A stretch of 64,000 bases of DNA. Source: Yersinia aleksiciae (GTDB lineage Bacteria; Pseudomonadota; Gammaproteobacteria; Enterobacterales; Enterobacteriaceae). The DNA is taken from assembly GCF_001047675.1 (NCBI RefSeq), contig NZ_CP011975.1, forward strand, positions 1,528,073-1,592,072, read 5' to 3'. The notes beneath the pieces were generated by a model, which ran no database searches, was not told where the DNA came from, and worked only from the letters and a program-made list of their open reading frames with translations. The position numbers and the translations under genes are program-made. Below, piece by piece: positions 26,726 through 39,620 of the stretch (positions are counted from its first letter, which is position 1; every line of letters starts with the position of its first letter).

Positions 26726-27274
26726 TCAGAACGGGATGTCGTCGTCGAAATCCATTGGTGGCTCATTGCCGCCTTGCGGCTGTGCTGCTGGTGCAGACTG
26801 AGCTGGGCGTGAGGTCTGGCCGCCGCTGAACTGGTTGCCACCTTGTGGCTGTTGAGGTTGACCCCAACCACCTTGCGCGCCGCCATCTTGTTGTGCACCA
26901 CCACCTGCCGGAGCACCGCCGCCTTGACGGCCACCCAGCATTTGCATGGTGCCACCAACGTTCACCACAACTTCAGTGGTGTATTTCTCAACACCAGCCT
27001 GATCTGTCCACTTACGGGTTTGCAATGCGCCTTCGATATAGACCTGAGAGCCTTTACGCAGGTATTCACCCGCTACTTCAGCCAGTTTGCCGAACAACAC
27101 CACACGGTGCCATTCCGTCTTCTCTTTCTGCTCGCCGGTTGCTTTATCACGCCAGCTTTCGGAAGTGGCCAGGGTGATATTGGCAACAGCGCCGCCGTTA
27201 GGCATGTAGCGGACTTCTGGGTCTTGGCCCAAATTCCCGACCAAAATCACTTTGTTTACGCCTCTGCTGGCCAT
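26726..27274 (-). CDS. ssb: Single-stranded DNA-binding protein SSB
   Basis: A 182-residue SSB. Residues 1-112 are the OB fold ([22 protein letters not shown] start) that forms the ssDNA-binding tetramer. A Gly/Gln-rich linker of about 55 residues follows, and the C-terminal tip MDFDDDIPF is the acidic peptide that recruits repair and replication proteins. CAGGAGAG precedes the ATG. It is divergent from uvrA with an SOS box between, as in E. coli. Nothing in it is unusual. Confidence 0.97.
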   Translation of the reverse strand: MASRGVNKVILVGNLGQDPEVRYMPNGGAVANITLATSESWRDKATGEQKEKTEWHRVVLFGKLAEVAGEYLRKGSQVYIEGALQTRKWTDQAGVEKYTTEVVVNVGGTMQMLGGRQGGGAPAGGGAQQDGGAQGGWGQPQQPQGGNQFSGGQTSRPAQSAPAAQPQGGNEPPMDFDDDIPF

Positions 27275-27414
27275 GTTAACTCTCCTGATGAAGTAAATTT
27301 TGTACAGTATAAACGAGTAAGTTTAACACGCTAACCACCAAACGGCACAACAGATCATAAGTGCGTAATGCATTACAGATTTATCGCGCAATCTGTCTTA
27401 ATTGCACTCGGACA

Positions 27415-27430
27415 CTGGATATCCATTCAG
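27415..27430. promoter_or_regulatory. LexA (SOS) box between ssb and uvrA
   Basis: CTGGATATCCATTCAG fits the CTG-N10-CAG SOS box. It lies 172 bp before uvrA and 141 bp before ssb, so it can serve both divergent genes as in E. coli. Confidence 0.85.
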
Positions 27431-27586
27431 GTTTTTTTGTGTCATAATTATCCGTTTCGTACTGGCTGTGTCCTTTTTTTGGCGTTGCAAGGTGCACATT
27501 TTGGCTTTTTCTGAAGTGTGTTTTCATGGCAAATGGGCGCGAAAAAGGCACGGTGAGAGGCTCAGCTAAATCCGGGAAATGTTTGA

Positions 27587-30427
<2,841 letters not shown>

Positions 30428-30483
30428 CAAAGCACTCAGGGGCAGCCAATTGTCTCTGAGGCTATTTTTAGTCATCACCCAAT

Positions 30484-30549
30484 TATCCCCAAAGTCATTG
30501 GAGTTGCAGGTAGGCAGCGCGCCCCTGCAGCTTCAAGTGCGAAGGGATA
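30484..30549. repeat. Short ERIC-like palindromic element after uvrA
   Basis: A 66-bp element bounded by TATCCC and GGGATA. The left arm reads AAAGTCATTGGAGTTGCAGG and the right arm CTGCAGCTTCAAGTGCG. These match the outer arms of enterobacterial ERIC repeats with the centre missing. It lies between the converging uvrA and yjbR genes and could also act as their terminator. Confidence 0.65.
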
Positions 30550-30552
30550 TTC

Positions 30553-30906
30553 TTAAATCACCAGTGCCTGGCGTCTTTGCTCCGGCAACCCCTGCAATAC
30601 CAACTGATAAGAGCGATCAATCAACGAATAAAACTGCGAATTGGGTAACTCGCCATCCAGAAACACCGTGTTCCAGTGCGCTTTATTCAAGTGTTCACTC
30701 GGCACGATCTCCGGATGTTGCTCCCGTAAGCTCTCGGCCAATTCTGGGCTGGTTTTCAATGAAATAGAGGGGCGCCCTTTCGTCTCACCCACCATGGCAA
30801 ACATCACGTCCCCGACTTTAATCTGATTGACCTGCCACGCCTCATGGTCACTCTGCTCAGCCCCCGGCTTGGACATGCAGTATTCCAATAATGCGGAATT
30901 ATTCAT
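30553..30906 (-). CDS. yjbR: MmcQ/YjbR family protein
   Basis: A 117-residue cytosolic protein of the MmcQ/YjbR family (a small DNA-binding-like alpha/beta fold of unknown role). Typical motifs are KPGAEQSDHEAW near residue 13, GDVMFAMVGE near 32 and LNKAHWNTVFLDGELP near 73. CAGGAGAT precedes the ATG at 30906. As in E. coli it is a close neighbour of uvrA, although here the intervening yjbQ and aphA genes are not seen. No biochemical function can be given. Confidence 0.9.
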   Translation of the reverse strand: MNNSALLEYCMSKPGAEQSDHEAWQVNQIKVGDVMFAMVGETKGRPSISLKTSPELAESLREQHPEIVPSEHLNKAHWNTVFLDGELPNSQFYSLIDRSYQLVLQGLPEQRRQALVI

Positions 30907-31181
30907 TGGGTTATCTCCTGTAATGGGCCCATGCCGTCTCGCGAAAGGGCCTCATAAGTTATTTGCTCCATAAAAGCATTCAATCCATCGATACAGCGAT
31001 CAGCTGAAATGCTAGCTTGCACCTCTAACTATAGATTTACTGTGAGCGATGAATGATCATTTGGCCTGAGTCAGCCACATTATTAGTATATTCTTTAATC
31101 AATTTACAGCCATTCGCCTGAGGCAAAATAGGCAGAAGATGGGGGTAAGTGGCGGAAAATTGGCAGAAAAAATAAAAGAAA

Positions 31182-31202
31182 AAGGCGCAATGACTGCGCC
31201 TT
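31182..31202 (-). terminator. Intrinsic terminator of tyrB
   Basis: The arms AAGGCGCA / TGCGCCTT form an 8-bp stem followed on the minus strand by a T-rich tract. It starts ten bases past the tyrB stop. The rest of the gap 30907-31181 shows no gene. Confidence 0.8.
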
Positions 31203-31212
31203 GATAACTCAA

Positions 31213-32406
31213 TTACTGTACGGCAGCAAAAGCGGTAGCAACTCGCTGGACATTGCTGTGATTGACGCCCGCCATGCACATCCTGCCGCTGGCAATCAGA
31301 TAGACACCAAACTCTTCGCGTAGGCGATCAACCTGTGCCTCGCTAAAACCGGTGTAGCTGAACATACCGCGCTGTTGCAGCAAATAGTCAAAATTGCGAT
31401 GGGGTAGCGAGGCTTTTAAGGCTTGTACCAATGTGCTGCGCATTTCAATAATCCGCAGCCGCATCTGTTCCACCTCGGCCTGCCATTTCGTGCGCAATTC
31501 ACTGTCATGCAGCACTCTCGAAACCACCTGCGCACCAAAGTTTGGCGGGCTAGAGTAGTTACGGCGCACCGTGGCTTTCAGTTGCCCCAATACGCGGCCA
31601 GCCGCCTCTTCACTTTCGCACACCACGGACAGGCCACCGACCCGCTCGTTATACAGGGAGAAGATTTTGGAGAAGGAGTTACTCACCAGACACGGCAACT
31701 CTGCTGCTGCCATTGCGCGAATGGCGTAGGCATCTTCGTTCAACCCGGCACCAAAACCTTGATAGGCGATATCGAGGAACGGAATCAGATCCCGCGCTTT
31801 CGCCACGTCAATAACCTGATCCCATTGCCCATCCGTCAGATCAGAACCCGTCGGGTTATGGCAGCATGGATGTAGCAACACGATGCTTCTGGCAGGTAAT
31901 TGCTGCAATGTTGCCAGCATTTGGTCGAATTTTACGCCCAGTTTCTTATCATCAAAGTAGGGATAAGTATTCACCTGAAAACCTGCGCCACCGAAAATAG
32001 CGACATGATTTTCCCAAGTGGGATCACTGACCCACACCTGCGAATCAGGGAAATAGTGATGAAGGAAATCAGCACCCACTTTCAGTGCGCCAGAACCGCC
32101 TACAGTTTGGATCGTCGCGACCCGTTGCTGAGCCAGCATCGGATGGTCGCTACCAAAAAGTAACTGCTGAATGGCAATACGGTAGGATTGTAAACCTTCC
32201 ATCGGCAAATACACCGGTGTTCCGTGTGGCTGAGCATTCAACTGAGCTTCAGCGATGTCCACCGCCTGCATTTGCGGGATTTCACCTTGCTCGTTGTAAT
32301 AAAGCCCGATGCTCAAATTGACTTTATGGGCCCGGTCGTCGGCTTTAAAACTTTCCATCAGCGAAAGGATGGGATCACCTGCATAGGCGTCAACATTCTG
32401 GAACAC
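31213..32406 (-). CDS. tyrB: Aromatic amino acid aminotransferase TyrB
   Basis: A 397-residue class I PLP aminotransferase, the E. coli TyrB length. It makes tyrosine and phenylalanine from their keto acids with glutamate and can act on aspartate and leucine. The PLP lysine lies in [17 protein letters not shown] near residue 247, and the CCHNPTGSD loop is near 182. A GTG start at 32406 is chosen: AGGAGA lies eight bases before it and the protein then begins at the E. coli position ([12 protein letters not shown]). It lies 46 bp after alr on the same strand, as in E. coli; no clear TyrR box is seen in that gap. Confidence 0.94.
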   Translation of the reverse strand: MFQNVDAYAGDPILSLMESFKADDRAHKVNLSIGLYYNEQGEIPQMQAVDIAEAQLNAQPHGTPVYLPMEGLQSYRIAIQQLLFGSDHPMLAQQRVATIQTVGGSGALKVGADFLHHYFPDSQVWVSDPTWENHVAIFGGAGFQVNTYPYFDDKKLGVKFDQMLATLQQLPARSIVLLHPCCHNPTGSDLTDGQWDQVIDVAKARDLIPFLDIAYQGFGAGLNEDAYAIRAMAAAELPCLVSNSFSKIFSLYNERVGGLSVVCESEEAAGRVLGQLKATVRRNYSSPPNFGAQVVSRVLHDSELRTKWQAEVEQMRLRIIEMRSTLVQALKASLPHRNFDYLLQQRGMFSYTGFSEAQVDRLREEFGVYLIASGRMCMAGVNHSNVQRVATAFAAVQ

Positions 32407-32452
32407 GGCGCTGCTCTCCTGTATCAATAATAATTATCTCTACCCTTATACC

Positions 32453-33532
32453 TTATTCACCCAGATATTCCATCGCTACGCGGGAGGTCAGCTTAGTGAT
32501 CAATTCATAGGCGCTGATACCGGTGCAGGCCGCGATTTTCTCGACGGGCAATTCGGCCCCCCACAACAGCACTTCATCGCCCACTTTGTCGTGGGCATCT
32601 GGCCCGAGATCGACAGAAATCATATCCATGGAAACCCGGCCGACAATGCACACTTCGCGGCCATTGACCCACATCGGTGTACCTGAGGGAGCGCTACGGG
32701 GATAACCGTCGCCGTAACCCATCGCCACCACACCCAAGCGTGTATCTCGCTCACTGACCCAAGTGCCGCCATAACCCACCGGCTCACCGGCTTTATGCTC
32801 ACGCACCGCAATCAGGCTGGATTTTAATGCCATAGCCGGTAATAAATTGAAATGGCTGGCGTAGGGTTCATCCAGCGGCGAAACGCCGTACAAAATGATC
32901 CCTGGGCGAACCCAGTCACGGTGCGCTTCTGGCCACAGCAAGATACCACCGGATGCGGCAATAGATTGCTTACCGGGCTTATCGGCCGCGAAGGCATCAA
33001 AACAGGCAAGTTGCTGACGCGTGGTCTCCACTTGTGGCTCATCCGCGCGACTAAAGTGACTCATAATATTGACTGGCTGAATGACATTACGACATGCACT
33101 CAAGCGCTGATAAAAAGCTTCCGCGTGTTCAGGGCGCACGCCCAGACGGTGCATCCCGGTATCCAGTTTCATCCAAACAGTGATGGGGGCAGGAAGATCG
33201 GCGGCTTCCAGCGCTTCCAGTTGCTCAATACTGTGAATCGCCGTTTCAATGCGGTTCGCCACCAGAATCGGCAGGTCTTCGGCGGCAAAGAAGCCCTCCA
33301 GCAGCAAAATCGGTTTTACAATTCCGCCGGAGCGCAGCATCAGGGCTTCCCCGATCCGCGCGACGCCATAGCAATCGGCATCCTGCAAGGTATGCGCTAT
33401 TTCTAATAACCCGTGGCCATAAGCGTTTGCCTTCACAACAGCAATCAGGCGGCTTTGCGGCGCCATGCGCCGAACCTGTTGCAGGTTATGTCGCAGAGCG
33501 CGGCGGTCAATTACTGCGGTTGCCGCTTTCAT
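32453..33532 (-). CDS. alr: Alanine racemase (biosynthetic)
   Basis: A 359-residue PLP enzyme that converts L-alanine to D-alanine for peptidoglycan. The PLP lysine is in [11 protein letters not shown] (Lys34), and the catalytic tyrosine region [28 protein letters not shown] lies near residue 250. The ATG at 33532 follows GGATAAG. It is located between dnaB and tyrB as in E. coli, in the same orientation as both. Confidence 0.95.
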   Translation of the reverse strand: MKAATAVIDRRALRHNLQQVRRMAPQSRLIAVVKANAYGHGLLEIAHTLQDADCYGVARIGEALMLRSGGIVKPILLLEGFFAAEDLPILVANRIETAIHSIEQLEALEAADLPAPITVWMKLDTGMHRLGVRPEHAEAFYQRLSACRNVIQPVNIMSHFSRADEPQVETTRQQLACFDAFAADKPGKQSIAASGGILLWPEAHRDWVRPGIILYGVSPLDEPYASHFNLLPAMALKSSLIAVREHKAGEPVGYGGTWVSERDTRLGVVAMGYGDGYPRSAPSGTPMWVNGREVCIVGRVSMDMISVDLGPDAHDKVGDEVLLWGAELPVEKIAACTGISAYELITKLTSRVAMEYLGE

Positions 33533-33551
33533 TTCTTATCCTTAGTAGATG

Positions 33552-33625
33552 TTATGCCCAAAGTCATTGGAGTTGCAGATAGGCCGCAAGCTAACAAACC
33601 TACGGCTTAAAGTATGAGGGGATAT
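33552..33625. repeat. Short ERIC-like palindromic element between dnaB and alr
   Basis: The left arm ATGCCCAAAGTCATTGGAG and right arm GGCTTAAAGTATGAGGGGAT resemble the element after uvrA; total length is about 74 bp. It abuts the dnaB stop codon, so it forms the 3' untranslated end of dnaB mRNA. Confidence 0.65.
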
Positions 33626-35031
33626 TATTCGTCGTCGTATTGCGGACCCGCATAGTTATCGAAACGCGACCATTGACCATTAAACTTCAGTCGAACAGAA
33701 CCGATCGGGCCGTTACGCTGTTTACCCAAAATAATTTGTGCGATCCCTTTCTCATCACTGTTCTCGTGATAAACCTCATCACGGTAGATAAACATGATTA
33801 AGTCAGCATCCTGCTCGATAGATCCGGATTCACGTAAGTCGGAGTTAACTGGCCGTTTATCGGCGCGCTGCTCCAAACTACGGTTAAGCTGCGACAGTGC
33901 CACCACCGGCACTTGCAGCTCCTTGGCTAAGGCTTTGAGGGAGCGTGATATTTCAGCGATTTCCAAGGTGCGGTTATCCGACAGCGACGGCACCCTCATC
34001 AATTGCAGGTAGTCGATCATGATCAGGCTTAAGCCACCATGCTCACGGAAGATACGCCGCGCACGGGAGCGCACTTCAGTGGGTGTCAGGCCAGAGGAAT
34101 CATCGATGTACATGTTGCGCTTTTCCATCAATATCCCCATGGTGCTGGAGATACGCGCCCAATCCTCATCATCGAGCTGACCGGTACGGATGCGGGTCTG
34201 ATCGACATGTGACAGCGAGGCCAACATACGCATCATGATCTGGTCGCCGGGCATCTCCAAACTGAAGATCAATACCGGCTTTTCCTGCATCATCGCGGCA
34301 TTTTCGCATAAGTTCATCGCAAAGGTGGTTTTACCCATCGATGGACGCGCCGCGACAATAATCAAATCTGATTTCTGCAAGCCAGCGGTCTTTTTATCCA
34401 AATCGGTAAAGCCGGTTGAAACACCGGTGACACCATCATGAGGGCGCTGATAGAGCTGCTCAATTCGTGCGACAGTGGCTTCGAGGATTTGATCGACACT
34501 TTTCGGCCCTTCATCTTTGCTGGCACGACTTTCGGCAATTTGGAAAACTTTGGATTCCGCCAGATCCAGCAGGTCTTCACTGCTACGCCCTTGGGGATCG
34601 TAACCGGCATCGGCGATCTCATTGGCGACAGAGATCATCTCACGGACGACGGCACGTTCGCGCACAATATCAGCATAAGCACCGATATTCGCTGCACTTG
34701 GCGTATTTTTGGAGAGCTCTGCCAAATAGGCAAAACCCCCGACTGAATCTAAATCGCCCTTTTGCTCCAGTGACTCAGACAAGGTGATCAGGTCGATCGG
34801 CTTGCTGTTTTCCAGCAAACGTTGCATTTCAGTAAAGATCCGACGATGCGGGCGGCTGAAAAAGTCATTACTGGCGACACGTTCTGACACGTTATCCCAG
34901 CGCTCGTTATCCAGCATCAAACCGCCCAACACGGACTGCTCTGCCTCCAGCGAATGAGGCGGCAGCTTCAGCCCTTCCATCTGGCGATCTCGTGGCTCTG
35001 TCATATTGTTGGTTGGTTTTTTGGCGGCCAT
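33625..35031 (-). CDS. dnaB: Replicative DNA helicase DnaB
   Basis: A 468-residue hexameric helicase that unwinds DNA at the replication fork. The N-terminal domain (about 20-170) carries the HSLEAEQSVLGGLMLDNERW start; the RecA-like motor has Walker A ARPSMGKT near residue 235 and Walker B LIMIDYLQLM near 335. The DnaB signature NLRESGSIEQDAD-like SDLRESGSIEQDADLIMFIYRDEVY lies near 410. No intein or insertion is present. It is divergent from qor as in E. coli. Confidence 0.97.
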   Translation of the reverse strand: MAAKKPTNNMTEPRDRQMEGLKLPPHSLEAEQSVLGGLMLDNERWDNVSERVASNDFFSRPHRRIFTEMQRLLENSKPIDLITLSESLEQKGDLDSVGGFAYLAELSKNTPSAANIGAYADIVRERAVVREMISVANEIADAGYDPQGRSSEDLLDLAESKVFQIAESRASKDEGPKSVDQILEATVARIEQLYQRPHDGVTGVSTGFTDLDKKTAGLQKSDLIIVAARPSMGKTTFAMNLCENAAMMQEKPVLIFSLEMPGDQIMMRMLASLSHVDQTRIRTGQLDDEDWARISSTMGILMEKRNMYIDDSSGLTPTEVRSRARRIFREHGGLSLIMIDYLQLMRVPSLSDNRTLEIAEISRSLKALAKELQVPVVALSQLNRSLEQRADKRPVNSDLRESGSIEQDADLIMFIYRDEVYHENSDEKGIAQIILGKQRNGPIGSVRLKFNGQWSRFDNYAGPQYDDE

Positions 35032-35096
35032 GAAGAGTGTTCTTTACCTTTGTTGCGAATAGAAAAATGACGAATAGAAAATATAGCGACCTAGTA

Positions 35097-35215
35097 TATA
35101 CCCAAAGCAATTGGAGTTGCAGGTAGGTGGTAAATGAATGACAAATCGGTCAGATGCTGAGCAGTTTTTTGCTGAGTGAATGCTGCCACTTCAAGCACTG
35201 AGTGCGAATGATGAA
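35097..35215. repeat. Degenerate ERIC-like element between dnaB and qor
   Basis: A good left end (TATACCCAAAGCAATTGGAG) is followed by unrelated sequence and a poor right arm (CCACTTCAAGCACTGAGTGC near 35188). It looks like a decayed or rearranged copy of the elements near 30484 and 33552. Confidence 0.5.
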
Positions 35216-35303
35216 TTACCTATCACTTATCGGTCTGAGCCAGATCTTGGCTACCCACACAGAACCCTGTAGGGTGAAAACACATCTACATCGAGGAACT
35301 ACT

Positions 35304-36287
35304 ATGGCAAAGCATATTCAATTTACCACCACTGGCGGGCCTGAAGTGTTGCAATACCTTGATTTTACACCAACAGATCCCGCTGCTGATGAAGTTCAGG
35401 TAGAGAACAAAGCGATCGGCATTAACTATATTGATACTTATGTCCGCAGCGGGCTTTATTCGCCACCCCATTTTCCGAGCGGCTTGGGAACAGAGGCGGC
35501 TGGCGTTATCGTGAAAGTGGGTTCATCGGTCAACACCCTAAAAGTGGGGGATCGAGTGGTCTACGCTCAGTCAGCTCTCGGCGCTTACAGCGAAGTACAT
35601 AATGTGGCAGCGGAGAGAATTGCCTTGCTCCCTGAGCAGATCTCTTTCGAACAAGCGGCAGCCTCATTCCTTAAGGGGCTGACAGTCCAATATTTATTGC
35701 GTCAGACCCATGAAATCAAACCCGGTGAAGTGTTCTTATTCCACGCGGCAGCAGGTGGTGTCGGACTCATTGCCTGCCAATGGGCGAAAGCACTGGGCGC
35801 AAAACTGATTGGTAGTGTTGGCTCGGATGAAAAAGCCAAATTAGCCAAAGCCGCGGGGGCTTGGGCGACGATTAACTACCGCACAGAAAATATCGCCGAG
35901 CGGGTGGCTGAACTGACCCATGGCGAAAAAGTGGGCGTGGTGTATGACTCGGTGGGGAAAAGCACTTGGCTGGATTCACTCAACAGCCTTAAGCGCCGAG
36001 GTTTACTGGTCAGCTTCGGCAATGCCTCCGGCCCAGTGACAGGGGTTGACCTTGCTATACTGAACCAAAAAGGCGCGCTCTACGTGACCCGCCCATCACT
36101 CAATGTGTATGTGACCAATCGGCAAGAGCTGGAAAGTGCCAGTCAGGAGCTATTCTCACTGATTATCAGTGGCGCAATTAATGTTGATGTGGCTAAAAAC
36201 CAACAATTCCCACTGCGGGATGCTCGTCGTGCCCATGAGATATTAGAAAGCCGCCAGACCACGGGATCCAGCTTGCTGATCCCTTAA
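35304..36287 (+). CDS. qor: NADPH:quinone oxidoreductase Qor
   Basis: A 327-residue zinc-independent medium-chain dehydrogenase, the same length as E. coli Qor. The GroES-like N-terminal domain runs to about residue 125; the Rossmann domain has the NADPH motif HAAAGGVGLIACQWAKALGA near 150. It reduces quinones with NADPH. The ATG at 35304 has CGAGGA nine bases upstream; a longer reading from 35202 overlaps the ERIC-like repeat and is rejected. Confidence 0.93.
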   Translation: MAKHIQFTTTGGPEVLQYLDFTPTDPAADEVQVENKAIGINYIDTYVRSGLYSPPHFPSGLGTEAAGVIVKVGSSVNTLKVGDRVVYAQSALGAYSEVHNVAAERIALLPEQISFEQAAASFLKGLTVQYLLRQTHEIKPGEVFLFHAAAGGVGLIACQWAKALGAKLIGSVGSDEKAKLAKAAGAWATINYRTENIAERVAELTHGEKVGVVYDSVGKSTWLDSLNSLKRRGLLVSFGNASGPVTGVDLAILNQKGALYVTRPSLNVYVTNRQELESASQELFSLIISGAINVDVAKNQQFPLRDARRAHEILESRQTTGSSLLIP

Positions 36288-36479
36288 TTGCAACCTCCGA
36301 TAATGGATAGCTAAATATTACTATCCATTATTTTAGTTTTAATTTATTAAAAAAATCACTTTCTATTATTTTCAGACCATTATTCAATACATCCTAATTG
36401 CAACTACATAAATAAATATATACCCTCAAAACGTAATATTTGTATACGCTCACTCATTATATTTTATAAGGATTTAATT

Positions 36480-36806
36480 ATGAGTAATACAGAAAGTAGT
36501 AGAAATATAGATTCATTATTAAAAAGCATCTACAGCGACTGTAAAATCAATAACTTAGAGTTTCAATTATTAAGAGATTTTGCTGATGAAAAATTTGATC
36601 TTCTATTAGAAAATTATGGTGAAAACAATAATTTATCCGCATTCCAAAAATCTATGGATGTTACGGTTCAATTAATGCAACAGAGTTTTTTTGATATCAA
36701 AAAACAGTGCGAAAATGATGATGAGAAAAAAATAGCTAAAGAAGCATTTGATTCACAAATGGCTTATATCATCGCTAACTATGAACGATTTTTTTCTAAT
36801 CTTTGA
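36480..36806 (+). CDS. Unrecognised small acidic helical protein (108 residues), AT-rich
   Basis: I do not recognise this protein. It has 108 residues, is acidic, has no signal peptide or membrane segment, and looks all-helical. The ATG follows TAAGGATTTAATT, a plausible ribosome site. The gene and the 190 bp before it are far richer in A+T than qor next to it, and a strong hairpin follows 63 bp after the stop, so it looks like a self-contained acquired cassette. Small acidic helical proteins beside core genes are sometimes immunity or anti-restriction proteins, but nothing here shows that. Confidence 0.65.
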   Translation: MSNTESSRNIDSLLKSIYSDCKINNLEFQLLRDFADEKFDLLLENYGENNNLSAFQKSMDVTVQLMQQSFFDIKKQCENDDEKKIAKEAFDSQMAYIIANYERFFSNL

Positions 36807-36868
36807 TATTAATACTTAGCGCCCTGTTAAAACGGATATTCTTCTCGCTAGTATCACCGTGAAAGTAA

Positions 36869-36903
36869 TAACCGGGGCCTCTGATAACAAGAGGCCCCGG
36901 TTA
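36869..36903 (+). terminator. Strong hairpin after the orphan gene
   Basis: A perfect 13-bp inverted repeat (TAACCGGGGCCTC with its complement at 36891-36903) closes a nine-base loop. There is no T-run beyond TT. It is the only structure seen in the gap 36807-37123. Confidence 0.6.
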
Positions 36904-37123
36904 CACTATTTTCTTTGATGCACATGTAGGGGTACAGCAGAGTATTCCACCAGAACTAACTGCCGTTTATACGGCTATTTTTACCTCTGGCAGGGATGAA
37001 AATGTAATACCAAATCGTATTGCGTAGCATCCTAGCAAGCACCTTGGAGAAAAAATACGTTTTCCCTCAGATTCGTCCGACTAAACTTTCAGGCTGTGAT
37101 CGCTGCCGCAAGAAAGTAAAATT

Positions 37124-37342
37124 TTAGTAACGCCTGACGGTCGGTTTCTGCATCGAACGCCAGAGCCAGACGACGACGACAGCCAGAACCAGCCATGGCA
37201 ACAGCTTAATCATCATAACGAATAACCCACCTACCATCATAAAAGCCGCCGCAACCAGCAAAGCTGCAAATATCCCTAGTAGGGAAATACCGGTCACCAT
37301 CAACATAATGAAAAAACCGATCACGAAAAGAATTTCAAACAT
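37124..37342 (-). CDS. pspG: Phage-shock protein G
   Basis: A 72-residue inner-membrane protein matching E. coli PspG at the start (MFEILFVIGFFIMLMVTGISLLGI) and in the IKLLPWLVLA segment; two hydrophobic helices are visible. PspG belongs to the PspF regulon that responds to inner-membrane stress. The ATG at 37342 has GAGGAG nine bases upstream. A sigma-54 promoter lies about 85 bp upstream. The neighbour dusA is the same as in E. coli. Confidence 0.92.
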   Translation of the reverse strand: MFEILFVIGFFIMLMVTGISLLGIFAALLVAAAFMMVGGLFVMMIKLLPWLVLAVVVVWLWRSMQKPTVRRY

Positions 37343-37425
37343 GGCAGACTCCTCACTCATTATTTATTTCCCACGCGCCACATCGTCAAATATCACGGTA
37401 CCGACAGGGGTTTTAGCAAGAGTAT

Positions 37426-37441
37426 TACAAGAAACGTGCCA
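37426..37441 (-). promoter_or_regulatory. Sigma-54 promoter of pspG
   Basis: On the minus strand TGGCACGTTTCTTGTA matches the -24/-12 consensus TGGCACG-N4-TTGCA at all but one fixed position. PspF-activated transcription of pspG from such a promoter is known in E. coli and Yersinia. Confidence 0.85.
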
Positions 37442-37546
37442 AATTAGTGATGCTAGCTAATACATTGAATTTATTATCGATAAGTTAGCCACTGCCTACC
37501 AAAGCAATCGGTAGGCATGGTCGATTTGACTAATTTATAGTGAATT

Positions 37547-38566
37547 TTACTGTGGACGAGTGACCAGCGCCAATGCCTGCTCGACGACCGAGACATCTGC
37601 ACCAGGCTTATGCGCATTTTCACTGAGATGGCGACGCCACTGACGTGCGCCGGGAATGCCTTGGAAAATACCCAGAATATGGCGGGTGATGTGGCCGAGA
37701 TAGGCACCCCGTGACAACTCCTGCTCGATATAAGGATAAAGCGCTTCAATCGCCCTAACGCTATCGACTACCGGAGCCTTCGAATCAAACAACTCGCGAT
37801 CCACTTGCGTCAAAATACTTGGGTTTTGGTAGGCTTCGCGCCCCATCATCACCCCATCAAGGTGTTTGAGATGCTCTTTGGCTTCAGCCAGCGTTTTCAC
37901 CCCGCCGTTAATGGCGATGGTCAGCGCAGGGAAATCACGTTTGAGCTGATAAACCCGCTCATAATCCAGTGGCGGCACTTCGCGGTTCTCTTTCGGGCTA
38001 AGCCCTGAGAGCCAGGCTTTTCGCGCATGGATGGTGAAAATATCACACTCGCCCTGTTCAGCGACGGTTTGCACGAATTCGCACAAAAACTCATAGCTAT
38101 CCAGTTGGTCAATTCCAATACGGGTTTTCACCGTTACCGGAATAGAAACCACGTCACGCATCGCCTTAATGCAATCAGCCACCAGATTGGCCTCAGCCAT
38201 TAAGCAGGCACCAAAACGACCATTTTGCACGCGGTCAGAGGGGCAACCTACATTCAGATTTATTTCATTGTAGCCGCGCAGTTCAGCCTGTTTGGCACAA
38301 TGCGCTAATGCCTGCGGGTCGCTACCACCGAGTTGCAGCGCGACGGGATGATCCTGCTCACTATAAGCCAGATAGTCGCCTTTACCATGAATAATGGCCC
38401 CTGTAGTGACCATCTCGGTATAGAGCAACGTTTGTTTGGTTAACAAACGATGAAAATAGCGGCAATGGCGATCTGTCCAGTCGAGCATCGGCGCGACGGA
38501 GAAACGCTGTAGGGGGTATGGTGGCTTAGTGGCCTGAGTGCTGGAAAATATCTGAGCTTCGTGCAT
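37547..38566 (-). CDS. dusA: tRNA-dihydrouridine(20/20a) synthase DusA
   Basis: A 339-residue FMN enzyme that reduces U20 and U20a in the tRNA D-loop with NADPH. The N-terminal [18 protein letters not shown] tract, the [19 protein letters not shown] motif with the catalytic Cys near residue 118, and INGGVKT and [12 protein letters not shown] phosphate-binding loops are intact. The ribosome site before 38566 is poor, so the start could shift. It lies upstream of pspG on the same strand. Confidence 0.94.
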   Translation of the reverse strand: MHEAQIFSSTQATKPPYPLQRFSVAPMLDWTDRHCRYFHRLLTKQTLLYTEMVTTGAIIHGKGDYLAYSEQDHPVALQLGGSDPQALAHCAKQAELRGYNEINLNVGCPSDRVQNGRFGACLMAEANLVADCIKAMRDVVSIPVTVKTRIGIDQLDSYEFLCEFVQTVAEQGECDIFTIHARKAWLSGLSPKENREVPPLDYERVYQLKRDFPALTIAINGGVKTLAEAKEHLKHLDGVMMGREAYQNPSILTQVDRELFDSKAPVVDSVRAIEALYPYIEQELSRGAYLGHITRHILGIFQGIPGARQWRRHLSENAHKPGADVSVVEQALALVTRPQ

Positions 38567-38853
38567 TTACTGTGATTTCATCTGTTATTACTGCATCTAT
38601 TATCCATTGATTTGTTCACTGAGTGAACAATACAAAGGGATGGAACTCGCGATTGTACCATAGAACCTTGCCATGGCTGCTGGTGTGATGGTGGAGCCCT
38701 ATGAGGGTGAGGTCATAACGTGATAACCAAGTCGGTGACGGCGGTGATATGCCAGAATTGTGATAGCCACCTTCCCCTCGCCTTTTCATCTATCGGCGAT
38801 TAACAGTAAATATGGTAAAATCAGTTCAATTCGACTGCTGCGGGATGTATATG

Positions 38854-39363
38854 ATGAACCCTATCAATCAGGAAAAACTGTTGGCTCAAGCTGAAAGCTT
38901 GTGCCAACAACGAAACGTCCGGCTGACACCGCAACGTCTTGAAGTATTACGCTTAATGGCGCAACAGCCAGGCGCAATCAGCGCGTATGATTTATTGGAT
39001 TTGCTGCGCATTTCTGAGCCTCAGGCTAAACCGCCGACCGTTTATCGCGCATTGGATTTTTTACTAGAGCAAGGTTTTATTCACCGTGTTGAATCAGCGA
39101 ACAGCTATGTGCTGTGCCATCATTTTGAAGAGCCAACCCATACTTCGGCGCTATTTATCTGCGATCGCTGCAAGATAGTGACAGAACGCACCACTGTGGG
39201 TATTGAAGAAGCGCTGGCGCAATTAGCCAAACAGTCAGGTTTTACACTGCGTCATAGTGTGGTTGAAGCCCATGGGTTATGTGCTGAGTGCGGGGTGGTT
39301 GAAGCTTGTGAAAGCCATGATCATTGCGATCACGACCACTCGATTGTGACCAAAAAGAAATAG
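38854..39363 (+). CDS. zur: Zinc uptake regulator Zur
   Basis: A 169-residue Fur-family repressor, close to E. coli Zur (171). The winged helix has RNVRLTPQRLEVLRLM and the recognition region AKPPTVYRALDFLLEQGFIHRVES. Zinc ligands include the C-D-R-C pair (ICDRC near 102), C-A-E-C (near 142) and the His-rich tail. With zinc it represses znuABC-type uptake genes. Several in-frame ATGs exist (38845, 38851, 38854); 38854 is chosen for spacing from GGGA, with moderate certainty. Confidence 0.93.
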   Translation: MNPINQEKLLAQAESLCQQRNVRLTPQRLEVLRLMAQQPGAISAYDLLDLLRISEPQAKPPTVYRALDFLLEQGFIHRVESANSYVLCHHFEEPTHTSALFICDRCKIVTERTTVGIEEALAQLAKQSGFTLRHSVVEAHGLCAECGVVEACESHDHCDHDHSIVTKKK

Positions 39364-39385
39364 CACCCTACCGATAATAAATAGA

Positions 39386-39406
39386 CTGTCGCCCGTAAGG
39401 CGGCAG
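39386..39406 (+). terminator. Hairpin after zur
   Basis: CTGTCGCC and GGCGGCAG pair with one G-U over a five-base loop, 23 bp past the zur stop. There is no T-run, so termination here is doubtful. Confidence 0.4.
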
Positions 39407-39620
39407 GATAATAATTAATTATTAAAAAATAAGACACTTCCTTGTGTCGCATCGATATAAATACTCAGTCTTGTATAATGCCTTCTATTAAAGATGGCTA
39501 TCTCATTCATGGTAATTAAGCAACCACCAATAAAATATAAATTTAATAATAAGCATACAATTTAAAGAGAGACCCGTGTAATTTATATCGATATCAATTT
39601 AATTCCATTTAACGCGGCTA

